Shown: piece by piece, positions 54,312-64,000 of the stretch
How positions within the stretch are numbered: position 1 is the stretch's first letter
Layout: each line of letters begins with the position of its first letter
Origin: Macrosoma leucophasiata
Lineage: Eukaryota; Arthropoda; Insecta; Lepidoptera; Hedylidae
Length of the DNA: 64,000 bases
Assembly: GCA_036365455.1 (NCBI GenBank)
Contig: JAWQUS010000008.1
Span: forward strand, 18,893,501 to 18,957,500
Direction: 5' to 3'
Program-made: the position numbers and the translations under genes
Notes under the pieces: generated by a model
Seen by the model: the letters and a program-made list of their open reading frames with translations, nothing else
Told to the model about the DNA's origin: nothing
Databases searched by the model: none

Positions 54312-55415
54312 CATTACTATTTATAGCAAGCAATTCATTTTATTAGTTACTTAAAAAAAAATGCAATTCTCGAGTGTTATTTATTGAACAATGGTTGCCT
54401 TAACGGGCTGCCGGCACAATACCAAAGACCCTGTAGATTCATAAGTTATGGGCATGACAATATGAGCATCACAGAAGGCCTTTTGTGAATTGGTTATCGT
54501 GGCGTCAGATATGGATGCTCGAATCGAAATCAGGTACTTTCTTTATGCTGTCACACTCACGTACACTTTTATTAGAGCGTAAAGAGTAGAGCCTTTATTC
54601 GCGCCATTCTGCGCCTTCTTGAATATTTCATGCCTCCACAATGATTACTGTTTATTGACTACCTGCGATTTAAGTTTGCTCTTTTGCGTTTAATTCACAT
54701 ATCTAATAAGGCAAGTTTCGCTGTGGGTCAGTCAGACATTATTTTAGATTATTAAAAAAAGAGTAATCAACACATTCTATTACATCAAGTAGCGACAGCA
54801 TGTATTTAGAACATAAATATAGCTTGCTGTTATGCCTATTTTTAATCTGTTTCGAAGGGACTAAGATAAAATTTCCCCTTCCTCTTTTTTTTAATAAAGT
54901 CTATCAATACCAAAAGATATTTTCCTGTTAGCCGTAATTGCCGTTTTAATCAAAACATTATTAAGTTTAAAGATTCATATTTCTTACTTTTGCAAGTCTA
55001 GATTATGCATTACAATGTGTGTGGCAACCATATTAAGTTTAAAGTTGCTTTTTTTTAAAAGTGCGTTTAACAATACCAAATTACATTATAATATTTGCAC
55101 TATGTTAAAATTTAAAAAATCAAAAAATATTTATTTCTTCAACACAATATATACTTATAGATGTACCCACGATAATAAAGTACAAGAACCTTAAACATAA
55201 ACATATTCACTGTTCCGAAAGAAAGGAATAGGGATTTCCGCAGTTCTAAGGGTACCGGGAGTACCGGTGGTTAAGGGATATACAGGATATTGCCCATGTC
55301 TCCATCGATCGTCCGTCTCCATGTATTGTAAGGATTTTGTATTCACGTCTCTATCATGCATCACATTCACGTGAAATCCTCATTAAAGTTTGACTATAGT
55401 ATAAACGTACGAAAA
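54312..55415. other. Intergenic DNA
   Basis: AT-rich, no gene or repeat supported. Confidence 0.35.
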
Positions 55416-55420
55416 ATATA

Positions 55421-55700
55421 ACATCACGCCTGTAATCTCCGAAGGGATAGGCAGAGGTAAATGCATACATTCAATAATACATGCAAACACCCACGATTCG
55501 CCGGTTACGTTTTGGCCCATGTGGCGAGTTACCAAACTTCGAGTACCTACTGGGAAACTTCCAGAAAATGGAAATATAGCAATTGGCTCTATTGCTAGAG
55601 ATAAAGGATTTTTACACCGTTATCTCTAATATCCCCGACCCAGGAATCGAAGCCAGGCGTAGTAGTAGTGGCCTGCTACCACTAGGCTGCTGAGGCAGTT
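55421..55700 (-). repeat. SINE-B copy, complete
   Basis: CACGCCTGTAATCTCCGAAG to CTACCACTAGGCTGCTGAGG, with the box B complement CCCAGGAATCGAAGCC. Confidence 0.85.
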
Positions 55701-55737
55701 ACTATCTAGTTGGTATCTTTGCTGATAATACTATTTT

Positions 55738-56022
55738 GTAACTGGTGCTAGAGTTCCAAGTGTAGGAACTCGAGGACGTAGGCACCTCCGCATTACCTAA
55801 CTTATCTGCCATTGAATGGTAGTGTTCGGCGCTATCGTGTTCGGGTTAGATGGTAATGTATGGCCCCGCAATAACTATCACATAGACGTGACTAAGTCTC
55901 AGGAATGCAAGGTATTTGCATTTTGACCTCTCGCTTTTATGTAGATGTCTAGAGGCTGCAGTAATCACTTAACATCATTGTGAGCTGCATGCCTGTTTGC
56001 CACCATCCAGTCATAAAAAAAT
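55738..56022 (+). repeat. SINE-A copy, complete, diverged
   Basis: AACTGGTGCTAGAGTTCCAA to CAGTCATAAAAAAATAG. Confidence 0.8.
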
Positions 56023-56475
56023 AGACGTTCTAACTGGGACACGATAGTGAACAAACACTTCCATTTTAAAGAACACATTGATACAATTTTTCTACTGAGG
56101 CAAAAGGCTTTCGTAAAATTGCATTAAAATGTACGAATTATGATTGGCAAATTTTTTTTTCCGTTTTTTCTTTAATTTCTATAGTTCACTCGCATGTGTT
56201 ATTGCGCAAAATAAATAGTACAACAATTTGAAAACCTGGACCATAAAGTACATTAATGTTGACAACAAAAATCATCCAACCGGTTTTTTCTTTGGCTTGT
56301 TCGTGGATATAACGAGCGATAAGTTGAAAGTATCGCTTAGTGTAATGACATTTGCAGCTGCGGCGCCCCAAAATTTCGCCACTAAAAAACTTATGCGACT
56401 TCTTTTTAATCTGTAGAATGCGATTCTTCATCTTTGTTTTAGTGAAAACAAATTGGGGCGTAGGTTTAGGTTAGG

Positions 56476-56690
56476 TTTTTTTTCTTCAAAAAAGCGAACT
56501 GTTTGCATTGACGTTAAGTGATAATTGCAGCCTATAGACACCCACAGAATGGCCAGAGATCAAAATGCAGATGCGTTGCCATCCCTGAGACCTTAGATGT
56601 TGTGTGTCTGTGATAGTTATTACGGGGCCATGCATTACCATCCAACCGGAATACGATAGTGCTGAACACTACCAATTAGCGGCAGTAATT
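56476..56690 (-). repeat. SINE-A copy, partial
   Basis: TTGCATTGACGTTAAGTGAT, CTGCAGCCTATAG-like block and CGATAGTGCTGAACACTACC. Confidence 0.75.
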
Positions 56691-56889
56691 ATATAATAGG
56701 TTGAGTTACGCGTGGACGATATCGTCCACGAACAATATGAAATCAATCATATTACACTGCAGCTCAAGAGGTTATCAGAAATGTATTCATCCGTGATCCA
56801 GAATCAGAAACTTATTTTCATTTAGAGCGATAAACACCGCTTATGACAAGTCAAAAACAAACTGAACTATCGACAGCGACAAACAAGTA

Positions 56890-57065
56890 TGTACACTATT
56901 GCCGCCTTCGAGGCTAAAGCTGTTTGCCTCTGTGCCCGAAATTATGGAACCGTTCATCCCCACTTGACTAGAACAACATATACCAGCGTTCCAGTAGGAT
57001 TCGCGGCAAGTACCTAGATTATGTGGTCCTGCCTACACCCTCGAGTCCGTCACTAAAGTGATGGA
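56890..57065 (-). repeat. SINE-A copy, 5' half, diverged
   Basis: GTTTGCCTCTGTGCCCGAAA and CTGCCTACACCCTCGAGTCC. Confidence 0.6.
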
Positions 57066-57107
57066 AGTATACGGTGTAAATAGTATTCTCAGATTAGGAA
57101 ATAAAAA

Positions 57108-57437
57108 CTTAACTTCACGCCTGTAATCCCCGAAAGGGTAGGCAGAGGTAAATGCATGCATTCAATCATACATGCAAACACCCACGATTCGAAGGTTACG
57201 TTTTGGCCCATGAAACAGGTGGCGAGCCTATTGACATCTCCGGGCACATTATCAAACTTCGAGGTACTGGGAAACTTCCAGAAAATGGATAAATCCCAAT
57301 AGAACCAGATATAAAGGATTTTAAACCGTTATCTCTAATATCACCCGACCCGGGAATCGAATCCGGGACCCCAGCGAAGTAGAAGTAGTAGTAGTAGAAG
57401 TGGCCTGCTACCAACCACTAGGCTACTGAGGCAGTTA
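57108..57437 (-). repeat. SINE-B copy, complete, with GTA expansion
   Basis: CACGCCTGTAATCCCCGAAA to CTACTGAGGCAG; the head carries AGAAGTAGTAGTAGTAGAAG instead of one GTAGTAGTAG. Confidence 0.85.
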
Positions 57438-57699
57438 GATTAGGATAATTATTTTATAATTCGAAATAAAAGATAATTTATACAAAGTATAAGTTATTAC
57501 TATATTTGCAGTAATAACCATCGCTCATGTTAACCGTCTATACTCCAATTGGAATATTCGCAATGTTACCGCGAAACCTTGATCTAGTTACAAGATAGGT
57601 ATGTAGGGCATCTTACGGAGTAACATGAACAAAGTAAACATGTGCCGTTTTGCAGTTACCCAGTAAATTACTAATACTAGCGCAGGGATGTTTCCGCAT

Positions 57700-57800
57700 C
57701 GATTAGGGACGTGGCGAGCACGTGGCGGAGTAGGGGCGGGTTAGCCGGTGACGTCACGGGCGCGCGTCCGGGCCACTGCCGCAGCGACATCGATCGTGTG
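57700..57800. promoter_or_regulatory. GC-rich patch with CRE and E-box
   Basis: GGTGACGTCACGGGCGCGCG at 57749-57768 and GCACGTGGCGG at 57719. Same motif pair as at 49.8 kb. No downstream exon is evident on either strand. Confidence 0.35.
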
Positions 57801-57834
57801 TTCGAGTCCTCCGCATCCATTCACGACTAAGGAT

Positions 57835-58545
57835 GTTACAGATATGACGTTATTCATATATCCGTATCCATACAATACGGATATATGAATAATATTATGT
57901 ATACTGGTTTCAGATACGGTTATGGATATGAAAATATTTCGGCTTATCCGTTAGTTTCGGTTACGGATATAAGATTTATAAGGAATGGTTGAATAACTCT
58001 ATTTCTAGATTTTTGTAAAGTTAATTATTGTCCGTTGTTTTTAGCTGCACTCTCATGATCAAAATGTTGAAATTAAACCAGGCTCACAACGCAGTTTACG
58101 CACGCGCAAGTAAATGTTTTTACCACAAGAGCGGGTAGGTACCCTTTTTATTTGTTTTATGGGCATGGATTCAAGTCCTCTGCAGCCAATGTATATGGAA
58201 GTCGGCAATGATGAGATGGTTCCATGTGGGGCATGATGACATAGGTCTATTAAAATGATGCGGACTTTACCAGGCACTTTTTATTGAGTGTTGCAAACAA
58301 CACGATAACTAACTTTTTACTTCGGTACACCACTTTCCTACACCCGTGCACGTTAACAAATGTTTTCCCGAATGTTTTTCGAAATCTCGCAATTTTACCC
58401 ATAACAATGGCAACCCTTGAAACGTTTTGAAAAGGAAACACGAATTAATATACCTACACACATTCTGATTCTGGTTACACATACAAAAATATATCAGATA
58501 TCCGTTAGTTTCGGTTACGATTACATATACAACTTCATAACAACT
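57835..58545. repeat. Possible element bounded by TCCGTTAGTTTCGGTTACG repeats
   Basis: ATCCGTTAGTTTCGGTTACG occurs at about 57948 and again at about 58498, with many GGATAT words. The interior ORF fragments (minus, 58059-58277 and 58250-58441) have no domain I know. Confidence 0.35.
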
Positions 58546-59240
58546 CTGTTCAAGAGCATAAGTCTGCGCCGATGCGGCTTTCTTTTTTTTTTGGTATGCG
58601 GAAATTATTGACGTCACTATTAATGGCAGGTTATATAAAGAATAAAAACATTTATAATTCAGTATTTGAATGGAATATTTGTTTTAGGGGAGAACTCCCC
58701 CTAAAATGTATTTTACTGCATGTAGGTATTATTAATTTATTATCTTTAATTTTATTATTAGTATACTACTGTAACGTGAACTGAAGCTTTTTATATTTAT
58801 GTACCTATTTTCACAATATTCTTCACTTTGTATTACGAAATTGTTAGCATGTTTCTTTAAAAAAATATATTTAAGTAAACAGTTTTCTTTTGTAATCACT
58901 TGGGAGACAATCTTTCAGATGATAAGGTATGTTACGGAAAGTGGTTACTGGTGGTGCATTAACATTTGCAACAAGTGAATTATCAAAGAGCTGCCAGCTC
59001 CAATTAAATGCTACTCTTGACCAGAGGAGGCTCTTCCTTAAGAGCGCAGGTGCAGTGCACTCCCACGAAAATTATATACATATACACAATAATAATATAT
59101 TGTAATTTTTATTTATTTTTATAATATACTATCCTTACATTACACTCTTTCTATTCAAAAAGTGCGAAAGGGAAACATCGACCTAAACCGGCGCGTGAAA
59201 CAGAACATTTTGTATGAGAAATTAGCCTAATGCAGAGCGC

Positions 59241-59262
59241 CGCTCACACGTGACCACGTGAC
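59241..59262. promoter_or_regulatory. Tandem E-boxes in a promoter-like patch
   Basis: CACACGTGACCACGTGACAT holds two CACGTGAC words 8 bp apart, next to GAACCGCGGCGTCC. A short downstream ORF begins ATGTCGGATTCG at 59342. A bHLH-type control site is possible. Confidence 0.4.
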
Positions 59263-59299
59263 ATTGCCGAACCGCGGCGTCCGCTAGTGCACGGGAATA

Positions 59300-60540
59300 A
59301 TACGCTGCGTTGATTTTGCCATTTTATGTATACAAACAAACATGTCGGATTCGTCCGTTATTTTGTAGTTTTTCTTTTAAATAAAAATTTAAAATGAAAT
59401 GACAAAAAAGTTGGTTTGTATTTATTTGTGAACCTCCACTAAAAAAGTCAAGAGCCGCCTTGACGCTAATTTAGGAAAAAAAGCAGTATGTGTACTTATG
59501 TACCTACGCACGTAAAAAGTTTTACTTCTTTAGCGTCTAATAAAACATGACAACAAAAAAGTTCTGCAACTAACTTCAGACCGACGGCCATACACGTGGG
59601 AGTGCGCACGCATCGAATAATCTCGAAATAATCGAAAAAATTGAGCGAATCTCATATTTTTTTCCAATCGCGCCAAGAGAAGAACGAATAAACAATAAAT
59701 CAGTGGGCGCTGTGGAAAAAAATAATATAGCAGTCCAGCAGTTGTAGCAATAGCCTCACATTTTAAAAGTGGAACTGTACATAACCTTTATAATAATTTA
59801 CATAATTCTTAAATGTCTTATATGAAAGATGAGTATTTACCATTAACTTAATATACTCCCGGTGCTAATGCAGAGTTTCTAAAGAGAGCGCAAAAGTAAA
59901 ATGGCAAAATGGTCGAATGGCAACGCCTTTTATACACGTTACCACAGAAGAAAATCGTTAGGGAGTTCCATGATGCACGTATCTATAGTAGAAATATTGC
60001 AAATCGACTTTAGGAAAGAGACTTCGGCTAATTTTGGCTCTGTAGAGCGCTATTTCTTTCTCACACTACCTTTATGACGTAGTCGTCCATTTTGATCAAA
60101 TTTTGACCAATACTGCTCCATACGTACTACCCAGGCAGTGTGCAACAGAGATAACGCCCTACGAAGTCGAAACTAGCCCATTCTCTCTTCCCTATGTACC
60201 GCAATAATATTATGTCAGGCTTTGGAAATAGATGGTTAATGGATAGGCATACTATGAATACGATGCATATGGTAGAAATATAAATTGAAATAAATTAAAC
60301 ATTTGACGTCAGTTTTGAAGAAACTCATATTGCAGTGTGGTGGTCATTAGATCATAAATACGTATGCGTAAAAAGTAGGTTTGAAGCATATCTCGATGAA
60401 CCAAAATAATTCTGCAGCGGGATCCTAACCTATAACATTTATATTGTATCCTGACGGTATTGCCGGTGATATCATTGCTATATCTATATAAACGCGATTA
60501 ATAGTCCACACGAATCTTCGCGGTAGTTAATATAATCAGG
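59300..60540. other. Presumed 3' flank of the right-hand gene
   Basis: No exon or repeat recognised. A minus-strand 3' UTR should begin at 60560, but no strong minus-strand AATAAA was found close by. Confidence 0.3.
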
Positions 60541-60560
60541 ATGAGCAACGTACCCAATGG

Positions 60561-60848
60561 TCAGACATCCGTCTCCATAGCTTCAGCGGCATGGAGGTGG
60601 TTGACGCGGACGTTGCAGGTCGCACGGCGGCGGGGCTGGTCGCGGCGCGGTCCGCTCTCCGCGCTCGCCCCCGCTCCTGCTATCGCGACCGCGCCCGCGA
60701 ACGCGCCCGCAACCGCGCCGGCGACCGCGATTTCGCCCCCGACCGCGCCCGCAATTTCACCCCCAACCGCCCCCGCCTCCGCTCCCGCCCGCAGCGCGAG
60801 GCGGTGCGCCTGCGCTGCTTGTTGCTTCTGAAGCTCTGCTTGCTGCAG
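60561..60848 (-). CDS. Terminal exon of the unidentified gene
   Basis: Acceptor TTTCCACCTACCTCCAG, phase 0, stop TGA at 60563-60561. The coiled-coil register continues across the junction and supports the frame. The Ala/Gly part comes from a GC-rich tandem repeat (about 60660-60785), so its length is likely to vary between individuals. Confidence 0.5.
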   Translation of the reverse strand: MQQAELQKQQAAQAHRLALRAGAEAGAVGGEIAGAVGGEIAVAGAVAGAFAGAVAIAGAGASAESGPRRDQPRRRATCNVRVNHLHAAEAMETDV

Positions 60849-62683
60849 CTGGAGGTAGGTGGAAATACGGTAAGATTATATTTAAATATCGAATTAACCA
60901 AATGTAGCATTATTATAGTTAAGGAAATAAAACTATAACTTTAAATAATTCCGTAAAAAAGGAAATACGGTAAGATAATATCAAATATCGAATTACCCAA
61001 ATGTAGCATTATTATAGTTAAGGAAATAAGACTATAACTATAGATAAGTCCGTAAAAATTAAGTTTCGTATATTAACCTGTCAAGGAACGTAAGGCCACC
61101 GGCGCCCAGACACAATTGAATTTCAATTGTCATTTTTTACTCGTGTCTGGAGGGTTTAAACTAAAGTTTCTTGGATGGCAATTCACGCAATTTATCGTCC
61201 AACCATAAACGCTCTTAAACATCGATATAACTTCAAAGTGACAACAAGAAGTTCTTAAACGCTGCAAATGGATTGCCTAGTGCGACTATTCTACGTATTC
61301 AAAGTATTTCGAATACTTTAAAGTTAACCACAACTTGTGTCTAGTGAAAATAATTTGGCAATGTAACAGAGGGGCACGATCGACACTCGACAAATTTTAG
61401 TGACAGTTTGATCGAAACACGACGACGTGTTTGTTGCTATTTCTTTTTATTTACTTACAATATGCTTTTTCTTCAATCCAATTGAGGACAAGCCAAGGCA
61501 AACATTAAAAAAGAATTCTCATATTATGAAATATTCACACCGAATCAAACCAATGAAATATTCAATAACTTCACACCGGTATTCTCCGATGGCGTAGGTA
61601 CGGGTGAATGCATGCATTCAAACACAAACACCCACGATTCACCGGTTACGTTTTGGCCCACGTAATAGGTGGCGAGATTGTGGTAAGAGTCTTATCTAAT
61701 CTAATAATTCTACATCGTCTAAGCGTCTTGACCATTTAAATTTGATTTGATAATACCCTTAAATCAATGGTTCGCGTGATAAACAAAAGGGAAACCGAAT
61801 TAGGAATACTTAGATATGGAGCGAAACAAAGTTTTATAACATTATCATAAATGCAACTCGTGCATGACTGCCGTTACTCATTTTCATAATTGCGTGACTG
61901 TACCGTTTCGGGAATTATTTTGTGATATGTCAAACATGAAAACTTGTAGCGAGTGCAATAATGCTACGTTGCTACGCTGCATTGACTTGTCAGTGTTGTT
62001 ATAATTCGAATACTAGATAATAATATATGTTATGCCAAAGATATATTTTCGTTTAGAATATCTTAATATTTTTCGTATCACTTCACTATCACTATCATTA
62101 TCACTACATATTATAAAGTAAAGTCCCCCTATTTTCTTTGCCTGAAAAGAGCAGAAAAAAGCCGTTATCACTTACATACCGATGTTGTATCACCTCGCCG
62201 TATGGCGTCCTGATATTTCGAACGTGGTGGTGTCAACAACAGTGCCGTGTTGAAATCGCAATGGCCATGTGACTTGTGACCATGAAGTCATGCTTTGAAT
62301 GCAGTTACGATTTCACGGTCGGTACGACGCTCATCAGCGCCGACTTGTCAAGTATAGATTCATAACATTCGCGAAGACACCTTTTGAATCGATTTTCAAT
62401 ATTCTGCATTACCAGTAACTACAAAGTTACTGGTAGGATACCAGGGCAGTTAAAAACATGTTTACCTGATTCAGTCGTATGGCGTCCTGGTGTTCCAACG
62501 CTGCGATGTCATCAACAGCGCCAGCCTCCATGGTCGCTTGCTGTTCCAGTAGTAGTCTTTCCTCCTCGCGCAGCCGCCGCAAGTTCGATTCCAATTGCTC
62601 ATCGCTCACCAGCGCCGACTCATCTAGTTCCATCATGTCTGACGAAGAGTCTTCGCTCATAGACGACTTCTTCTGTATTGGCC
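60561..62683 (-). CDS. Unidentified gene, last two exons: acidic, coiled-coil, Ala/Gly repeat, C-terminal ETDV
   Basis: Exons 62466-62683 and 60561-60848 join in phase 0; 72 codons, then 95 and a stop. The first reads KKSSMSEDSSSDMMELDESA, an acidic serine stretch like kinase CK2 sites, then LESNLRRLREEERLLLEQQA, a coiled coil. The second continues the coil (LQQAELQKQQAAQAHRLALR), then has about 45 residues of Gly/Ala with Val, Glu and Ile in units of GAV and GEIA, a basic patch, and ends METDV. That ending fits a class I PDZ ligand. I do not recognise the protein. Scaffold or adaptor families are possible. The upstream gene lies beyond 64000. The gene is tail-to-tail with Angel. Confidence 0.55.
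60861..61058. repeat. Tandem duplication, 100-bp unit, two copies
   Basis: GGAAATACGGTAAGATTATA begins at 60861 and GGAAATACGGTAAGATAATA at 60961; they stay about 90% alike throughout. It adjoins the acceptor of the terminal exon. Confidence 0.92.
61077..61153 (+). repeat. 85-bp family G repeat, copy 3
   Basis: GTAAGGCCACCGGCGCCCAG, the ACAATTGAATTTCAATTGT palindrome and CTCGTGTCTGGAGGG. Confidence 0.65.
61562..61680 (-). repeat. SINE-B, 3' part
   Basis: CACACCGGTATTCTCCGATG to ACGTTTTGGCCCACGTAATA; the tRNA head is missing. Confidence 0.6.
62188..62365 (-). pseudogene. Decayed duplicate of the penultimate exon
   Basis: CGTATGGCGTCCTG, then GTCAACAACAGTGCC and CATCAGCGCCGACTTGTC parallel the exon's CGTATGGCGTCCTG, GTCATCAACAGCGCC and CACCAGCGCCGACTCATC in the same order. 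Insertions and substitutions break the frame. It lies in the intron right after the exon. Confidence 0.75.
62466..62683 (-). CDS. Penultimate exon of the unidentified gene
   Basis: Acceptor AGTTTCAG, donor CAG/GTAAAC, two bases of a split codon at the start, phase 0 at the end. GC content and codon pattern differ sharply from the AT-rich flanks. Most convincing of the two exons. Confidence 0.65.
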
Positions 62684-64000
62684 CTGAAACTGTGCAAATA
62701 CGTCAACAATACTGACTAGGTAAAGTAACTAGGTGACAATGATGGCGTTTAGACTGAGCATAAAATCCGTAAATATTAAACAATGACCGTACTTGGCTGA
62801 TTATCTGAATTGATGCTAGCGAATATATAAGATGGTACTGTATTAGTGATTTAGATTAATTGTTTAAGCATGTCAATTGTTTTTTATTTGAAACTATTGT
62901 CGATCAAAGGCGACGATTAAAATGTAATGCAATAATTTATGATTAGATTCGAGTAATCATGTGTATTTTATAAATATTTTTATATCATTATTTTTCTTTT
63001 AATTTTTTGTAAAGGTGCCACAATTCTATTTTAATAAACGAAATACGTGATATCGTGTGGTGAGGTAGTAGGTACGCATAACAAATTTAAAAATAGTATC
63101 AAATATCAGAGGCAGTCGAGAATCTCAGTAAATGTCAGCTCGCTGTATGCGCCCCATCGATATTGTAAATTGAACGTCGTCGTATTTATGGCAACGATAC
63201 ATTTGATTCCGACTGAGACGCAGCTTGTATAAATCGTTAGGAAACCCAATATTATGTCGTATAGATAATCTCATATGAAATTTGAAGATCGTTTATATTA
63301 CTCTTAATATTTTATTACACTCTTTTTTCAGATGGACCGAGTATCAGTAGAATCGGCGAATTAGACCAATATAATAAGAGTCTAAATAGAACATAAATAA
63401 ATGCAATGAACCCAAAACCAAAACGCATGATTAGAAAATGTTAATTATCTGGTTAAATTCAATTGAGCGTGTCGAGTAAAATCCAGTGTTTATCATTTAA
63501 TTTATTAAATTCATAAATCATGAAATATTAAGATAATCGTTGATTATTTTGGCGTAGTTTGAGGTTATATTTAAAAATGGTTCGAATATTTCGCAAATGT
63601 CATTAGTTTTGGTCCGATCAGACTAAGTACCCGAAGTAGCAACGTACAGATTAACAACGTCGTGTTAGTGGCTCGTGGGGGCGGGCACACTACATATTAT
63701 TATGGATGAGATGCAGCTTGGGGCTTGTTATCTGTAATGCGCGTAAGGTAACGTTATCTGTATCATTTGTTAGTAAAGTCAGCTACAAAGTAATGTCGTG
63801 ACTTTTCACTTGCTATTGTTGTAAGTTGCAATTTTATATAAATTATAACAGCAAACCTTTTTACACATTAATTTTTAAACTTATTTCAACTGGTCTCATT
63901 TTTAATATAACGTAGGTTATCGTAAATTCTGGATATGTGATATTGAGGTTCAGAATTGAGTCTTCTTATTTATTCCGACAAAAAAAAAACGATTGAAATT
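62684..64000. other. Intron of the unidentified gene (presumed)
   Basis: AT-rich, no further minus-strand exon or repeat recognised to the window end. Confidence 0.4.

Noticed and set aside
60561..60575. Identification as a Shaker-type channel because of the ETDV end
   Set aside because: No membrane segments or channel domains are seen; four residues are not enough for a family call.
60541..60938. Plus-strand ORFs rich in Ala/Pro and Arg/Asp across 60541-60938
   Set aside because: They are antisense or out-of-frame readings of the GC-rich repeat; the minus-strand frame has an acceptor, a matching phase and coiled-coil continuity.

Overview
The window looks like nuclear DNA of an insect, most likely a moth or butterfly. 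It is AT-rich. Its genes have small exons, GT/AG introns and large repeat-filled introns. It carries tRNA-derived SINEs, foldback MITEs, mariner and hAT-like elements of kinds I associate with Lepidoptera. That assignment rests on recall of repeat style and was not checked by a search.

Three genes can be supported. (1) At the left edge, on the minus strand, lie the first six coding exons (248 codons) of an RCC2-type protein, an RCC1-repeat beta-propeller; the gene continues off the left end. (2) Divergent from it, a complete nine-exon gene runs on the plus strand from 12292 to 34753. It encodes a 522-residue Angel-type protein of the CCR4 exonuclease/endonuclease/phosphatase (EEP) nuclease family. 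All splice phases join and the expected catalytic motifs are present. (3) At the right edge, on the minus strand, are the last two exons of a gene I cannot name. They encode an acidic/serine stretch, a coiled coil, an Ala/Gly repeat and a C-terminus ending ETDV, which fits a PDZ ligand.

Layout: 1-5560 RCC2 exons and introns; 5561-12291 divergent intergenic DNA with SINEs, a hAT-like CGATG-rich element, a (CGATA)n satellite and promoter-like sequence; 12292-34753 Angel, whose introns hold mariner copy 1 (one internal stop), an eroded mariner copy 2 with a MITE inside it, many SINEs, three hairpin MITEs and a decayed duplication of exon 8; 34754-40850 repeat-rich intergenic DNA; 40920-49790 almost free of repeats, ending in a GC-rich island, possibly a long 3' UTR of a minus-strand transcript; 49950-60500 repeat-rich, with a clean hAT MITE and two more promoter-like patches; 60561-62683 the third gene, with a decayed copy of its penultimate exon in the adjoining intron.

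The three genes show no shared pathway. The most unusual item is a MITE family present three times at AAA/TTT sites. Two related empty sites in the window read AAATTT, so insertion seems to leave no target duplication.
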